Positions 1 to 6,765 of a stretch of DNA of 7,378 nucleotides are shown piece by piece; position 1 is the first letter of the stretch, and each line of letters begins with the position of its first letter. Made by a program: the position numbers and the translations under genes. The notes beneath the pieces are model-generated. The model did no database searches. It was not told where the DNA came from and saw only the letters and a list, made by a program, of their open reading frames with translations. Location of the stretch: contig JAEVYW010000275.1 of assembly GCA_023392555.1 (NCBI GenBank), forward strand, positions 1 through 7,378. Reading direction: 5' to 3'. The DNA is from Pseudomonadota bacterium (GTDB taxonomy: Bacteria; Pseudomonadota; Alphaproteobacteria; Sphingomonadales; Sphingomonadaceae).

Positions 1-1
1 G

Positions 2-1714
2 TCTGGACGCCCGCCACGAGTGACCGCCCGCGTCGACGCCGTACTCGGCGATCCGTTCGCACCCCGCAGCTTCAGCCTCATCGCCATTCACAAGCACGGC
101 CTCCGTCACGAATTCCGGCAGGAAGCGATCGACGAGGCGCATCGCGTCGCCAAGCGGCCCTTGGGCGAGCGCGAGGACCTGACGCATCTGCCGATCGTCG
201 CCATCGACCCGGCCGACGCGCGCGATCATGACGACGCGATCTGGGCCGCGCCCGATGACAGCGACGACAACAAGGGCGGATGGAAGGCGATCGTCGCCAT
301 CGCCGATGTCAGTTTCTACGTCCGTCCTGGTTCCGAGCTCGACAAGGAAGCGCGGGCCCGCGGCAATAGCGTCTATTTCCCCGACCGCGTCGTGCCGATG
401 CTTCCGGAGGAATTGTCCGCCGACATCTGCTCGCTGAAGGCGGGGCAGGCCCGGGCGGCAATGGCCTGCCATCTCCGCATCGCTCCAGACGGCACCCTCA
501 AAAGCTGGCGTTTTACGCGTGCCAAGATTTGTGTCGCGGCAAACATTGCATACGAAGACGCGCAGGCGGCGATCGATGCGGCGGGCGAGGAACGGGTCGA
601 AGTCAGCTCCCCGACCTGCGCGATGCCGGATGTCGAAGGGCCGGTGCCGGCCGAGCTGGTAGAGACCGCGCTGAAGCCGCTGTGGGGCGCATGGCGCGCG
701 TTGCTAGCCGCCCGCAACAAGCGCGAATCGCTCGAGCTCGATCTTCCCGAGCGCCGCGTCATGCTCGACGAAAAGGGCCGCATCACCTCGATCGCCGCTC
801 GCGACCGGCTCGACGCGCATCGCCTCGTCGAGGACTTCATGATCGCCGCCAACGTCGCCGCCGCTCGCGCGATGGAGGCGAAGAAGGGTCCGGTCATGTA
901 CCGGATCCACGAGGCCCCGGGCCGCGAGAAGCTCGTGGCGCTGAAGGACTATCTCGCGACCTTCGACCTCGAATTCGCGCTCGGCCAGGTGGTGAAGCCG
1001 AGCACGTTCAACCGCATCATCGAGCGCGTTGGCGATAACAGCGGCCGCGAAGAGATCATGGAGCAGCTGCTGCGTACGCAGATGCAGGCGCGCTACGGTC
1101 CTGAGCGGCTCGGGCACTTCGGGCTCGCGCTCGCGACCTACGCGCACTTCACCTCACCGATCCGCCGCTACGCCGACCTTCTCGTTCACCGCGCGCTCGT
1201 CAGCGCCTACAAGCTCGGCGACGGCGGACTTCCGCAGGGCGAGGAAGAGCGCTTTGTGGAAATCGGCGAGAAGATCTCGATGCTCGAACGCCGCGCGATG
1301 GAAGCGGAGCGCGAGACGATCGACCGCTATGTCGCGGCCTACCTTTCCGACCAGGTCGGCCAGCTCGTGAAGTGCCGCATCACCGGCGTCCAGCCGTTCG
1401 GCTTCTTCGCCACCGTCGAGGATCTCGGCGGCGACGGGCTCGTCCTCGCGCAGACGCTGGGCCAGGAATATTTCCGCTACGACGAAGCTGCGCGGCAGCT
1501 TGTCGGCGACGAAAGCGGCGACACCTATCGCGTCGGGCAGCGGCTCACCCTTCGCCTTGCCGAAGCCAATCCGGTGAGCGGTTCGCTCCGCTTCGAGCTT
1601 CCCGAAGGAAGCTATGGCGGGCCGCGTCCTGGCCAGCAGCGCCGGGACCGCGTTCGCACCCAGGGACGAAGGGGACGGCCGGCCAACATCCGGCACAATT
1701 CCCGCCGCCGCTAA
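2..1714 (+). CDS. rnr: Ribonuclease R, 3'-5' exoribonuclease (5' end outside window)
   Basis: RNase R degrades RNA processively from the 3' end, including structured mRNA, rRNA and tRNA, in the cytoplasm. The frame is already open at the left edge, so the gene is cut there; the GTG at 20 is an internal valine, not the start. Numbering residues from that valine, the RNB catalytic domain starts near 55 and contains IDPADARDHDD (62-72), whose aspartates D63, D69, D71 and D72 match the metal-binding set of E. coli RNase R (D272, D278, D280, D281). The signature HFTSPIRRYADLLVHR lies at 376-391, an S1 RNA-binding domain at about 445-527, and a short arginine-rich tail at 532-564, as is usual for RNase R. 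By comparison with E. coli, roughly 200 N-terminal residues (cold-shock RNA-binding domains) are missing. A cytochrome gene follows 37 bases after the TAA. RNase II is the alternative, but the basic tail and motif spacing favour RNase R. Confidence 0.96.
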   Translation, partial: SGRPPRVTARVDAVLGDPFAPRSFSLIAIHKHGLRHEFRQEAIDEAHRVAKRPLGEREDLTHLPIVAIDPADARDHDDAIWAAPDDSDDNKGGWKAIVAIADVSFYVRPGSELDKEARARGNSVYFPDRVVPMLPEELSADICSLKAGQARAAMACHLRIAPDGTLKSWRFTRAKICVAANIAYEDAQAAIDAAGEERVEVSSPTCAMPDVEGPVPAELVETALKPLWGAWRALLAARNKRESLELDLPERRVMLDEKGRITSIAARDRLDAHRLVEDFMIAANVAAARAMEAKKGPVMYRIHEAPGREKLVALKDYLATFDLEFALGQVVKPSTFNRIIERVGDNSGREEIMEQLLRTQMQARYGPERLGHFGLALATYAHFTSPIRRYADLLVHRALVSAYKLGDGGLPQGEEERFVEIGEKISMLERRAMEAERETIDRYVAAYLSDQVGQLVKCRITGVQPFGFFATVEDLGGDGLVLAQTLGQEYFRYDEAARQLVGDESGDTYRVGQRLTLRLAEANPVSGSLRFELPEGSYGGPRPGQQRRDRVRTQGRRGRPANIRHNSRRR

Positions 1715-1741
1715 AAACAGCTATGAGCCTCCCGGGCAAAC

Positions 1742-1747
1742 AGGGGG
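1742..1747 (+). promoter_or_regulatory. Ribosome binding site of the cytochrome c gene
   Basis: AGGGGG lies 4 bases before the ATG at 1752. It supports this ATG over longer in-frame readings that would start inside rnr. The ATG at 1723 is in a different frame and leads to no recognisable protein. Confidence 0.5.
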
Positions 1748-1751
1748 CTGT

Positions 1752-2609
1752 ATGCGTAGTGTGTTGCGTTGGGTCGGCTATTTCGCCGGATTTTTGGTGT
1801 TGCTTGTCGTTGCCGCCCTTGCGTTCGTCTGGTTCGTTTCGAGCAATGCGCTGACGTCGCGCGCCGATGCTCACACCGAGACGCTGACCGCAGCGACCCC
1901 TGCACAGATCGCCGATGGACCGCGTCAGCTGAAGATCCTCGGCTGCGTCTCCTGTCACGGAGAGGGACTGCGCGGAAAGCTGTTCTTCGACGAACCCAAC
2001 GTCGCCAAGCTCTACGCTCCGAACCTCACCCTGGTAGCGGCTCAAGCGGACGATCAACGGCTTGCGCAGGCGATCCGGCAGGGCGTCGGCCATGACGGTC
2101 GCAGCCTGTTCGTCATGCCGTCGGCGCAATATTCGCGGCTTACCGACGGCGAGATTGCGGCGCTCGTGCACGCCATCCGCCAGCAGCCGCGCGGCGGAAC
2201 CCAGACCCCGGCGATCTCGGTCGGCCCGCTCGGCCGGATCGGCATCGCCACCGGCAAGTTCAAGATGCAGCCCGACCTCGTCGCCGAATATGCCGAGCGG
2301 CTTCCCGCAGACCTCGGACCGAAGTTCGCTCAAGGCCGCCATCTCGCGATGACCAATTGCGCGGAGTGCCATGGATCAACGCTCGGCGGCGGCGAGCCCA
2401 AGCCGGAACTCAAGGCGCCCGACCTGTCGATCGTCGGCGCCTACGATCTCCCGCAGTTCACGCGCCTGATGCGAACCGGCGTTCCGGCAAGCGGCAAGAA
2501 GCTGGAGCTGATGGACGAGATCGCCCGCAACGACCTCGCCCATTACAACGATGCCGAGATCGCGGCGCTTTACGCTTACCTCCGCGAGCGTGCTCAGAAG
2601 GCGCCCTGA
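1752..2609 (+). CDS. Membrane-anchored diheme cytochrome c
   Basis: This is a 285-residue c-type cytochrome with two heme-binding domains, expected to carry electrons at the periplasmic face of the inner membrane. The N-terminus (about residues 7-29) is one long hydrophobic stretch after a short basic start, most likely an uncleaved anchor. The two covalent heme sites are CVSCH (65-69) and CAECH (203-207). Likely distal methionine ligands are M122 in FVMPS and M254 in LELMDE. Each domain ends with the helix typical of class I cytochromes c (TDGEIAALVHAIR near 131 and NDAEIAALYAYLR near 266). The frame is open further upstream into rnr, but the ATG at 1752 is preceded by a purine-rich site and gives a sensible membrane leader. 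The layout resembles diheme cytochromes that serve dehydrogenases, but no dehydrogenase or oxidase partner lies in the window, so donor and acceptor are unknown. It may be co-transcribed with rnr. Confidence 0.9.
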   Translation: MRSVLRWVGYFAGFLVLLVVAALAFVWFVSSNALTSRADAHTETLTAATPAQIADGPRQLKILGCVSCHGEGLRGKLFFDEPNVAKLYAPNLTLVAAQADDQRLAQAIRQGVGHDGRSLFVMPSAQYSRLTDGEIAALVHAIRQQPRGGTQTPAISVGPLGRIGIATGKFKMQPDLVAEYAERLPADLGPKFAQGRHLAMTNCAECHGSTLGGGEPKPELKAPDLSIVGAYDLPQFTRLMRTGVPASGKKLELMDEIARNDLAHYNDAEIAALYAYLRERAQKAP

Positions 2610-2658
2610 CGCAGCAATCGCAACCTTTGACAGGCCGGTGGATTGGAGGGTGAGCGGA

Positions 2659-2664
2659 AAGGGA
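2659..2664 (+). promoter_or_regulatory. Ribosome binding site of the FMN reductase gene
   Basis: AAGGGA sits 6 bases before the ATG at 2671 and decides this start. The in-frame GTG at 2650 has a GGAGG directly against it, too close to serve, and would add residues not seen in this family. Confidence 0.55.
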
Positions 2665-2670
2665 CCTCCA

Positions 2671-3279
2671 ATGGCCTACAAGATAGCGATCATCGTCGGC
2701 AGCCTGCGCGAAGGCAGCGTCAATCGAAAGGTCGCGCGCTCGATCTGCGCGCTTCGCAACGACAATCTCGATTGCACCATGATCGAGATCGGCGACCTGC
2801 CGCTCTACAATCAGGATTCGGACGCCAACCCGCCCGAACAATATGTCCGCTTCCGCGAGCAGATCGCTCAGGCGGACGGCGTTTTGTTCGTCAGCCCCGA
2901 ATATAATCGCGGCATTCCCGGCGTGCTCAAGAATGCGATCGACGTCGGCTCGCGGCCCTATGGCGCAAGCGTGTTCGACAAGAAGCCTGCGGCGATCGTC
3001 ACCGCCTCACCGGGCGCCATTGGCGGGTTCGGCGCGAACCACCAGATCCGCCAGGCCTGCGTGTTCCTCAACATGCCGGTGATGCAGCAGCCCGAAGCCT
3101 ATCTCGGCCATGTCACGGACGACTCGTTCGACGGCGACGGCTGCCTGAAGGATGGGCCGTTGAAGGATCTGATCACCAAGCTCGCACACGCGTTCCACGA
3201 CTGGGTCGATATGATCCATCGCTCGCGGCAGTTGCTCGCCGAGGATGCGGCACACGAGAGGGCGAAGCAGCCGGCCTAG
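2671..3279 (+). CDS. NAD(P)H-dependent FMN/quinone reductase, ChrR/YieF type
   Basis: This 202-residue flavodoxin-fold oxidoreductase should bind FMN and use NAD(P)H to reduce quinones and, in relatives, chromate or other acceptors in the cytoplasm. The phosphate-binding loop GSLREGSVNRK is at 10-20, right after the first beta strand. The family signature SPEYNRGIPGVLKNAID is at 75-91 and a flavin-contacting loop SPGAIGGFGA at 113-122. The whole domain follows the E. coli ChrR (YieF) pattern, including the stretch GDLPLYNQD at 41-49 and the RQ...VFLNMPVM segment near 127-138. Length is normal, with a short polar C-terminal tail. The gene lies 61 bases after the cytochrome gene on the same strand and ends tail to tail with kynU, the two stops overlapping in CTAG. 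The physiological substrate cannot be read from sequence; a protective two-electron quinone reductase is the likely role, and an ArsH-like or azoreductase activity is possible. Confidence 0.88.
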   Translation: MAYKIAIIVGSLREGSVNRKVARSICALRNDNLDCTMIEIGDLPLYNQDSDANPPEQYVRFREQIAQADGVLFVSPEYNRGIPGVLKNAIDVGSRPYGASVFDKKPAAIVTASPGAIGGFGANHQIRQACVFLNMPVMQQPEAYLGHVTDDSFDGDGCLKDGPLKDLITKLAHAFHDWVDMIHRSRQLLAEDAAHERAKQPA

Positions 3280-4502
3280 GTGACCGCCTGCCGCTCGAGG
3301 AAGCGCGGCTGGTCCCACTCGCGGGTTCCGAGGATTGCGCCGAGCGTATCGGCGGAGCGCCACGCATCCTCGAAGCTGTTGTAAAGCGGAGCAAAGCCGA
3401 AGCGCATCAGGTTGGGCGGCCTGAAATCGCCGATAACGCCGCGCGCGATCAGCGCCTGCACGACCGCATAGCCTTGAGGATGGGCGAAGCAGACGTGGCT
3501 GCCGCGTGCGGTGGGATCTCGAGGGCTGGCGAGGGCGACTTCGCCGCCGCAGCGCTCTTCCACCGTGTCAATGAAGACCTGCGTCAGTGCCTCCGCTTTC
3601 TCTTCGATGGCGGACAGCGGCACATCGGCGAACGTGTCGAGCCCACAGTCGAGTGCGACGAGCCCGAGGATGGATGGCGTGCCCGTCAGGAATCGGCGGA
3701 TATCGCCTACCGGCTCATAGCTTCCGGCGAAGGCGAACGGATCGGCGTGACCCATCCACCCGCTGATGGGTGAACGCAGCTTCTTCTGAAGCCGCTCCGC
3801 AACATAGAGGAAGGCGGGCGCTCCCGGTCCGCCGTTGAGATATTTGTACCCGCACCCGACGGCGAGATCGCAGCCGCTGCCGTTGAGGTCGACGGCGATC
3901 GCCCCCGCGCTGTGCGACAGGTCCCACAAGGTCAGCGCTCTGGCTTCGTGTGCCGCCGCGTTGAGGGCCGCCATGTCGTGCCGCGCGCCGCTGCGATAAT
4001 CGATGTGCGTCAGCATCAGCACTGCCGTGTCGCTGCCGATCGAGGATGCTAGGCGGTCGCCTGGAACTGCGCGGACCTCAATGCCGGGCATCAGATCGGC
4101 AAGACCCTGCGCTACGTAGAGGTCGGTCGGGAAGCTGCCTTCTTCTGCCAGGATCACCTTGCGGTCCGGCCGCGCGGCGAGAGCAGCGCCAAGCAGCTTG
4201 TACAGGCAGACCGAGGTCGAATCCGCGATCAGCAGCTCGCCTGGCGCAGCGCCGACAATCGGCGCGAGCTTCGCTGCGATGCGCGTCGGCCAGTCGATCC
4301 AGCCGTGCTTGTTCCAGCTGGTGATGAGGTCGTCGCCCCACTGCCGCTCGACGACTTCCGCCAGCCTCGCCGACGTCGCCTTCGGCATCGCCCCCAGCGA
4401 GTTGCCGTCGAGGTAGATGACACCTTCCGGCAGCTTAAACCGCTCTCGCGCCGACCGAAGCGGGTCGGCGGCATCGAGCTTGCGAGCCTCCTCGAGCGTC
4501 AC
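3276..4502 (-). CDS. kynU: Kynureninase (PLP-dependent)
   Basis: Kynureninase cleaves L-kynurenine to anthranilate and L-alanine (and 3-hydroxykynurenine to 3-hydroxyanthranilate) in tryptophan breakdown; it is a fold-type I PLP enzyme. Taking the GTG at 4502 as start gives 408 residues, normal for bacterial KynU. Visible motifs are [11 protein letters not shown] (30-40), DSTSVCLYK (94-102), FPTDLY (124-129), LWDLSHSAG (192-200) with the PLP-nitrogen aspartate D194, the PLP-lysine segment [19 protein letters not shown] (216-234) with K220, GWMGH (248-252), TGTPS (273-277) and [19 protein letters not shown] (358-376). The GTG start shares GTGA with the dcd stop; a longer reading to 4571 would overlap dcd by 73 bases and adds residues foreign to the family. 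No good Shine-Dalgarno precedes the GTG (the nearest GGAG is 16 bases away), which fits translation coupled to dcd. The other enzymes of the pathway (tryptophan dioxygenase, kynurenine formamidase) are not in this window. Confidence 0.95.
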   Translation of the reverse strand: MTLEEARKLDAADPLRSARERFKLPEGVIYLDGNSLGAMPKATSARLAEVVERQWGDDLITSWNKHGWIDWPTRIAAKLAPIVGAAPGELLIADSTSVCLYKLLGAALAARPDRKVILAEEGSFPTDLYVAQGLADLMPGIEVRAVPGDRLASSIGSDTAVLMLTHIDYRSGARHDMAALNAAAHEARALTLWDLSHSAGAIAVDLNGSGCDLAVGCGYKYLNGGPGAPAFLYVAERLQKKLRSPISGWMGHADPFAFAGSYEPVGDIRRFLTGTPSILGLVALDCGLDTFADVPLSAIEEKAEALTQVFIDTVEERCGGEVALASPRDPTARGSHVCFAHPQGYAVVQALIARGVIGDFRPPNLMRFGFAPLYNSFEDAWRSADTLGAILGTREWDQPRFLERQAVT

Positions 4503-5053
4503 AGCTTCGGCAGCGTCACTCCGCGCTGGCCCATATATTTGCCCGCGCGGTCGGCGTAGCTGACCTCGCACGGTTCATTGCCCTGAAGGAACAGGAACTG
4601 GCACGCGCCTTCGTTGGCATAGACCTTGGCGGGCAGTGGCGTGGTGTTGGAGAATTCCAGCGTCACATGGCCTTCCCAGCCGGGCTCCAGTGGCGTGACG
4701 TTCACAATAATCCCGCACCGCGCATAGGTCGATTTGCCCAGGCAGATGACGAGGACGTCGCGCGGTACGCGAAAATACTCGACCGTCCGCGCCAGCGCGA
4801 AGCTGTTGGGCGGGATGATGCAGCAGTCGGTCTGGCGGTCGACGAAGCTGTTCGACGCGAAGTCCTTCGGATCGACGACCGCATTGTCGACATTGGTGAA
4901 GATCTTGAACTCGTCCGCAACGCGAGCGTCATAACCGTAGGAGCTAAGCCCGTAGCTGATGCAATTCTCTCGCCGCTGCGCCTCGACGAACGGCTCGATC
5001 ATGGCGTGATTGAGCGCTTGCTCGCGAATCCAGCGGTCGGACAGAATGGCCAT
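4499..5053 (-). CDS. dcd: dCTP deaminase
   Basis: Dcd converts dCTP to dUTP and ammonia; dUTPase then yields dUMP for thymidylate synthesis, so the enzyme feeds the dTTP pool in the cytoplasm. The 184-residue protein is full length for the alphaproteobacterial form. The signature GKSTYARCG (106-114) holds S108 and R112, matching E. coli S111 and R115; the catalytic glutamate is E133 in TLEFSN (E. coli E138). [12 protein letters not shown] (38-49) and the C-terminal [10 protein letters not shown] (170-179), which closes over the nucleotide, are also present. A fused dUTPase activity, seen in some archaeal and mycobacterial homologues, is not indicated. The ATG at 5053 gives the N-terminus expected for this family, but the bases before it (CTTTACGCCACCATCCC) contain no Shine-Dalgarno; a small hairpin lies there instead. 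dcd is divergent from dnaB and its stop overlaps the kynU start. Confidence 0.97.
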   Translation of the reverse strand: MAILSDRWIREQALNHAMIEPFVEAQRRENCISYGLSSYGYDARVADEFKIFTNVDNAVVDPKDFASNSFVDRQTDCCIIPPNSFALARTVEYFRVPRDVLVICLGKSTYARCGIIVNVTPLEPGWEGHVTLEFSNTTPLPAKVYANEGACQFLFLQGNEPCEVSYADRAGKYMGQRGVTLPKL

Positions 5054-5059
5054 GGGATG

Positions 5060-5075
5060 GTGGCGTAAAGGCCAC
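5060..5075 (-). promoter_or_regulatory. Small hairpin just upstream of the dcd start
   Basis: GTGGC at 5060-5064 pairs with GCCAC at 5071-5075 around a 6-base loop. It begins 7 bases before the dcd ATG, exactly where a ribosome site would be expected and is missing. A 5-bp stem is short and can arise by chance; a role in dcd translation is only a possibility. Confidence 0.25.
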
Positions 5076-5108
5076 GCTTTTCGCCATCAATCGCCGCGGC
5101 CCTTTTTC

Positions 5109-5117
5109 TGTGGATGC
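5109..5117 (-). promoter_or_regulatory. DnaA-box-like site, dcd-proximal
   Basis: Read on the minus strand this is GCATCCACA, 7 of 9 matches to the DnaA box TTATCCACA with the ATCCACA core intact. It points toward dcd. With the site at 5174-5182 it forms an inverted pair (CTGTGGAT at 5108-5115, ATCCACAG at 5176-5183). Binding is an inference from sequence. Confidence 0.3.
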
Positions 5118-5173
5118 CGAACACGCGGAAAAACGAAGCGGCGGGTGAGGGACGTAGCGATGGAACTCACAAA

Positions 5174-5182
5174 CTATCCACA
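5174..5182 (+). promoter_or_regulatory. DnaA-box-like site, dnaB-proximal
   Basis: CTATCCACA matches the DnaA box TTATCCACA at 8 of 9 positions, differing only at the first base. It points toward dnaB and lies 66 bases before the dnaB ATG, a position where a bound protein could affect the dnaB promoter. It is the better of the two sites in this spacer. Confidence 0.38.
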
Positions 5183-5247
5183 GGCGCGTCGCTTGTGCTA
5201 CCTTTGTTCTCGTATGAACCGAGCCCGGGTGGGGCCACAAGACACGC

Positions 5248-6765
5248 ATGGCTGAAGTAATCCGTATCTCCGAAGCTGCCGAGCCGGCGGCAAGTGCATC
5301 GCTCCCGCAGAACGTCGAGGCGGAGGCCGCGCTGCTTGGCGCTCTGATGATCGACAACCGGCTGGTCGAGGACGTTCAGCTCAAGCTGAAGCCGCATCAT
5401 TTCTTCGAGCCGCTCCACGGCCGTATCTACGAAGCCATCCTCAAGCTCACCGATCGCGCGATGGTCGCAAACCCGGTGACGCTCCGCCCGAACTTCGAAG
5501 CGGACGAATCGATGAAGGAGGTCGGCGGTCCCGCCTACCTCGCGCAACTCACCGGGTCGGGCGCGGCAATCATCGGCGCGAAGGATTTCGCATCGCAGAT
5601 CTACGACCTCGCCTTGCTCCGGGCGCTCATCGGCGTTGGGCGCGATCTTGTCGAAGGCGCGCTCGACACCAGCGAGGACGTCGCTCCGCTCGAGCAGATC
5701 GAAAAGGCCGAGACCGAACTTTACCGCGTGGCCGAAGAGGGCGGTGCGGAAGGCAAGGCCAAGTCGTTCGGCCAGGCCGCGATCGAATCGATCCGCAATG
5801 CGGAGGCAGCGCTCAACCGCGGCGGCGGACTGACGGGTATCACCACAGGGTTCGAGGGCCTGAACTCGCGCATCGGCGGTCTCCAGCGCTCCGACCTCAT
5901 CATCGTCGCGGGACGTCCGGGCATGGGCAAGTCGGCGCTCGCAACCAACATGGCGTTCAGCGCGGCCGAGCGATTCCTGCAGGACCAGGCGGACGGTATC
6001 GACGCCAAGGCTTCGGCCGGCGCTCCGATCGCAATCTTCAGCCTCGAAATGTCGAGCGAGCAGCTGGTCACCCGCGTCTTGTCAGAGCAGGCGCGCGTCA
6101 CCGCCGAGCAGATCCGTACCGGTAACATCGGGCGCAACGAGTTCAGCAGCTTCGCCCGCACCGCGGATCGCCTGCATAACCTGCCTTTCTACATCGACGA
6201 TACGCCGGGCCTGACCATCGCCGCGCTCCGCACTCGTGCCCGCCGCCTGAAGCGGCAGAAGGGCATCGGCATGGTCGTCGTCGACTATCTCCAGCTGCTG
6301 TCAGGCAGCAGCAAATCGGGCGGCGACAACCGCGTTCAGGAAATCTCGGAGATCAGCCGCGGCCTGAAGCAGCTCGCCAAGGAACTGGACGTTCCGGTGA
6401 TCGCGCTGTCGCAGCTCAGCCGTGCGGTCGAACAGCGTGAGGACAAGCGTCCGCAGCTCGCCGACCTTCGTGAATCAGGCTCGATCGAGCAGGACGCCGA
6501 CATCGTCATGTTCGTCTATCGCGAGGACTATTACCTCAAGGCGCACGAGCCAAAGCACCCGATCCCGGGCGACCCGCCGGAAGCGTTCACGGCGTTCGAC
6601 GAGTGGGACCAGAAGTATCGTCAGATCGAAGGCATGGCCGAGCTGATCGTTGCCAAGAACCGTCACGGCGCCACGGGCAAGGAACGGCTGCGCTTCGAGG
6701 GCCGCTTCACCAAGTTCAGCGATCCGGCCGACGAGGGCCGGATGCCGGAGTTGCGCGGCGGCTAA
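5248..6765 (+). CDS. dnaB: Replicative DNA helicase DnaB
   Basis: DnaB is the hexameric ATP-driven 5'-3' helicase that unwinds DNA at the replication fork and recruits primase. The 505-residue protein is complete. The N-terminal primase-binding domain starts at QNVEAEAALLGALM (21-34) and runs to about 125, followed by a linker to about 190. The RecA-like motor holds Walker A GRPGMGKS (222-229), SLEMS (265-269), Walker B VVVDYLQLL (343-351), the LSQLSRAVE segment (387-395), the DLRESGSIEQDAD segment (406-418) and the arginine-finger region AKNRHG (469-474). Relative to E. coli DnaB there are extra residues before SLEMS (about 240-260) and near 430-465, as in other alphaproteobacterial homologues. 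No intein is present, although DnaB is a common intein host. The ATG at 5248 gives the usual short N-terminal extension; its ribosome site is weak. The TAA abuts the stop of the convergent transpeptidase gene with no spacer. No helicase loader gene is in the window. Confidence 0.98.
   Translation: MAEVIRISEAAEPAASASLPQNVEAEAALLGALMIDNRLVEDVQLKLKPHHFFEPLHGRIYEAILKLTDRAMVANPVTLRPNFEADESMKEVGGPAYLAQLTGSGAAIIGAKDFASQIYDLALLRALIGVGRDLVEGALDTSEDVAPLEQIEKAETELYRVAEEGGAEGKAKSFGQAAIESIRNAEAALNRGGGLTGITTGFEGLNSRIGGLQRSDLIIVAGRPGMGKSALATNMAFSAAERFLQDQADGIDAKASAGAPIAIFSLEMSSEQLVTRVLSEQARVTAEQIRTGNIGRNEFSSFARTADRLHNLPFYIDDTPGLTIAALRTRARRLKRQKGIGMVVVDYLQLLSGSSKSGGDNRVQEISEISRGLKQLAKELDVPVIALSQLSRAVEQREDKRPQLADLRESGSIEQDADIVMFVYREDYYLKAHEPKHPIPGDPPEAFTAFDEWDQKYRQIEGMAELIVAKNRHGATGKERLRFEGRFTKFSDPADEGRMPELRGG

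Larger units (their letters stand above)
5054..5247. promoter_or_regulatory. Divergent dcd/dnaB intergenic control region
   Basis: These 194 bases separate the divergent starts of dcd and dnaB and must hold the promoters of both unless transcription starts elsewhere. I see no convincing -35/-10 pair on either strand. The stretch contains an 8-bp inverted repeat with DnaA-box-like arms, a small hairpin next to the dcd start, an 8-bp palindrome GCCGCGGC at 5093-5100, and a run of five T at 5103-5107. Neither gene has a clear Shine-Dalgarno: dnaB has only a G-rich patch (GGGTGGGG, 5227-5234), 13 bases before its ATG. Confidence 0.6.

Noticed and set aside
373..1696. Several minus-strand open frames of 147 to 180 codons within rnr
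   Set aside because: They overlap the RNB and S1 domains of rnr, overlap each other, and have Arg/Ala/Ser-rich low-information translations typical of antisense shadows.
1715..1751. Terminator hairpin between rnr and the cytochrome gene
   Set aside because: Only 4-bp complementarities (AGCC/GGCT) are present and there is no U-run; read-through is more likely.
1545..2372. Long open frame on the minus strand across the end of rnr and most of the cytochrome gene (275 codons)
   Set aside because: It runs antisense to two clearly coding genes, shows no family motif, and such long shadow frames are expected in GC-rich DNA.
2627..2632. Perfect TTGACA upstream of the FMN reductase gene as a -35 element
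   Set aside because: No -10-like hexamer lies 15-19 bases downstream (the sequence there is G-rich), so the pair needed for a promoter call is missing. A sigma-70 promoter is not excluded.
5093..5107. GCCGCGGC palindrome followed by a T run as an intrinsic terminator
   Set aside because: The palindrome has no loop, the stem would be at most 2-3 bp, and no gene on the plus strand ends just before it.
5193..5218. TTGTGC (5193-5198) and TATGAA (5213-5218) as a dnaB promoter
   Set aside because: The hexamers match weakly and are only 14 bases apart, too short for a normal sigma-70 promoter.
5206..5219. GTTC-N6-GAAC as a LexA (SOS) site before dnaB
   Set aside because: Alphaproteobacterial LexA sites are direct repeats (GTTC-N7-GTTC) and the Gram-positive type has N4 spacing; this arrangement and spacing fit neither.
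5214..5255. Possible 13-codon upstream frame overlapping the dnaB start
   Set aside because: It has no ribosome site and no attenuation-like codon bias, and short frames overlapping a start are common by chance.
5680..6720. Intein or insertion in dnaB
   Set aside because: The motor motifs are contiguous and the extra residues relative to E. coli (about 240-260 and 430-465) are short, as in other alphaproteobacterial DnaB proteins; there are no splicing motifs.
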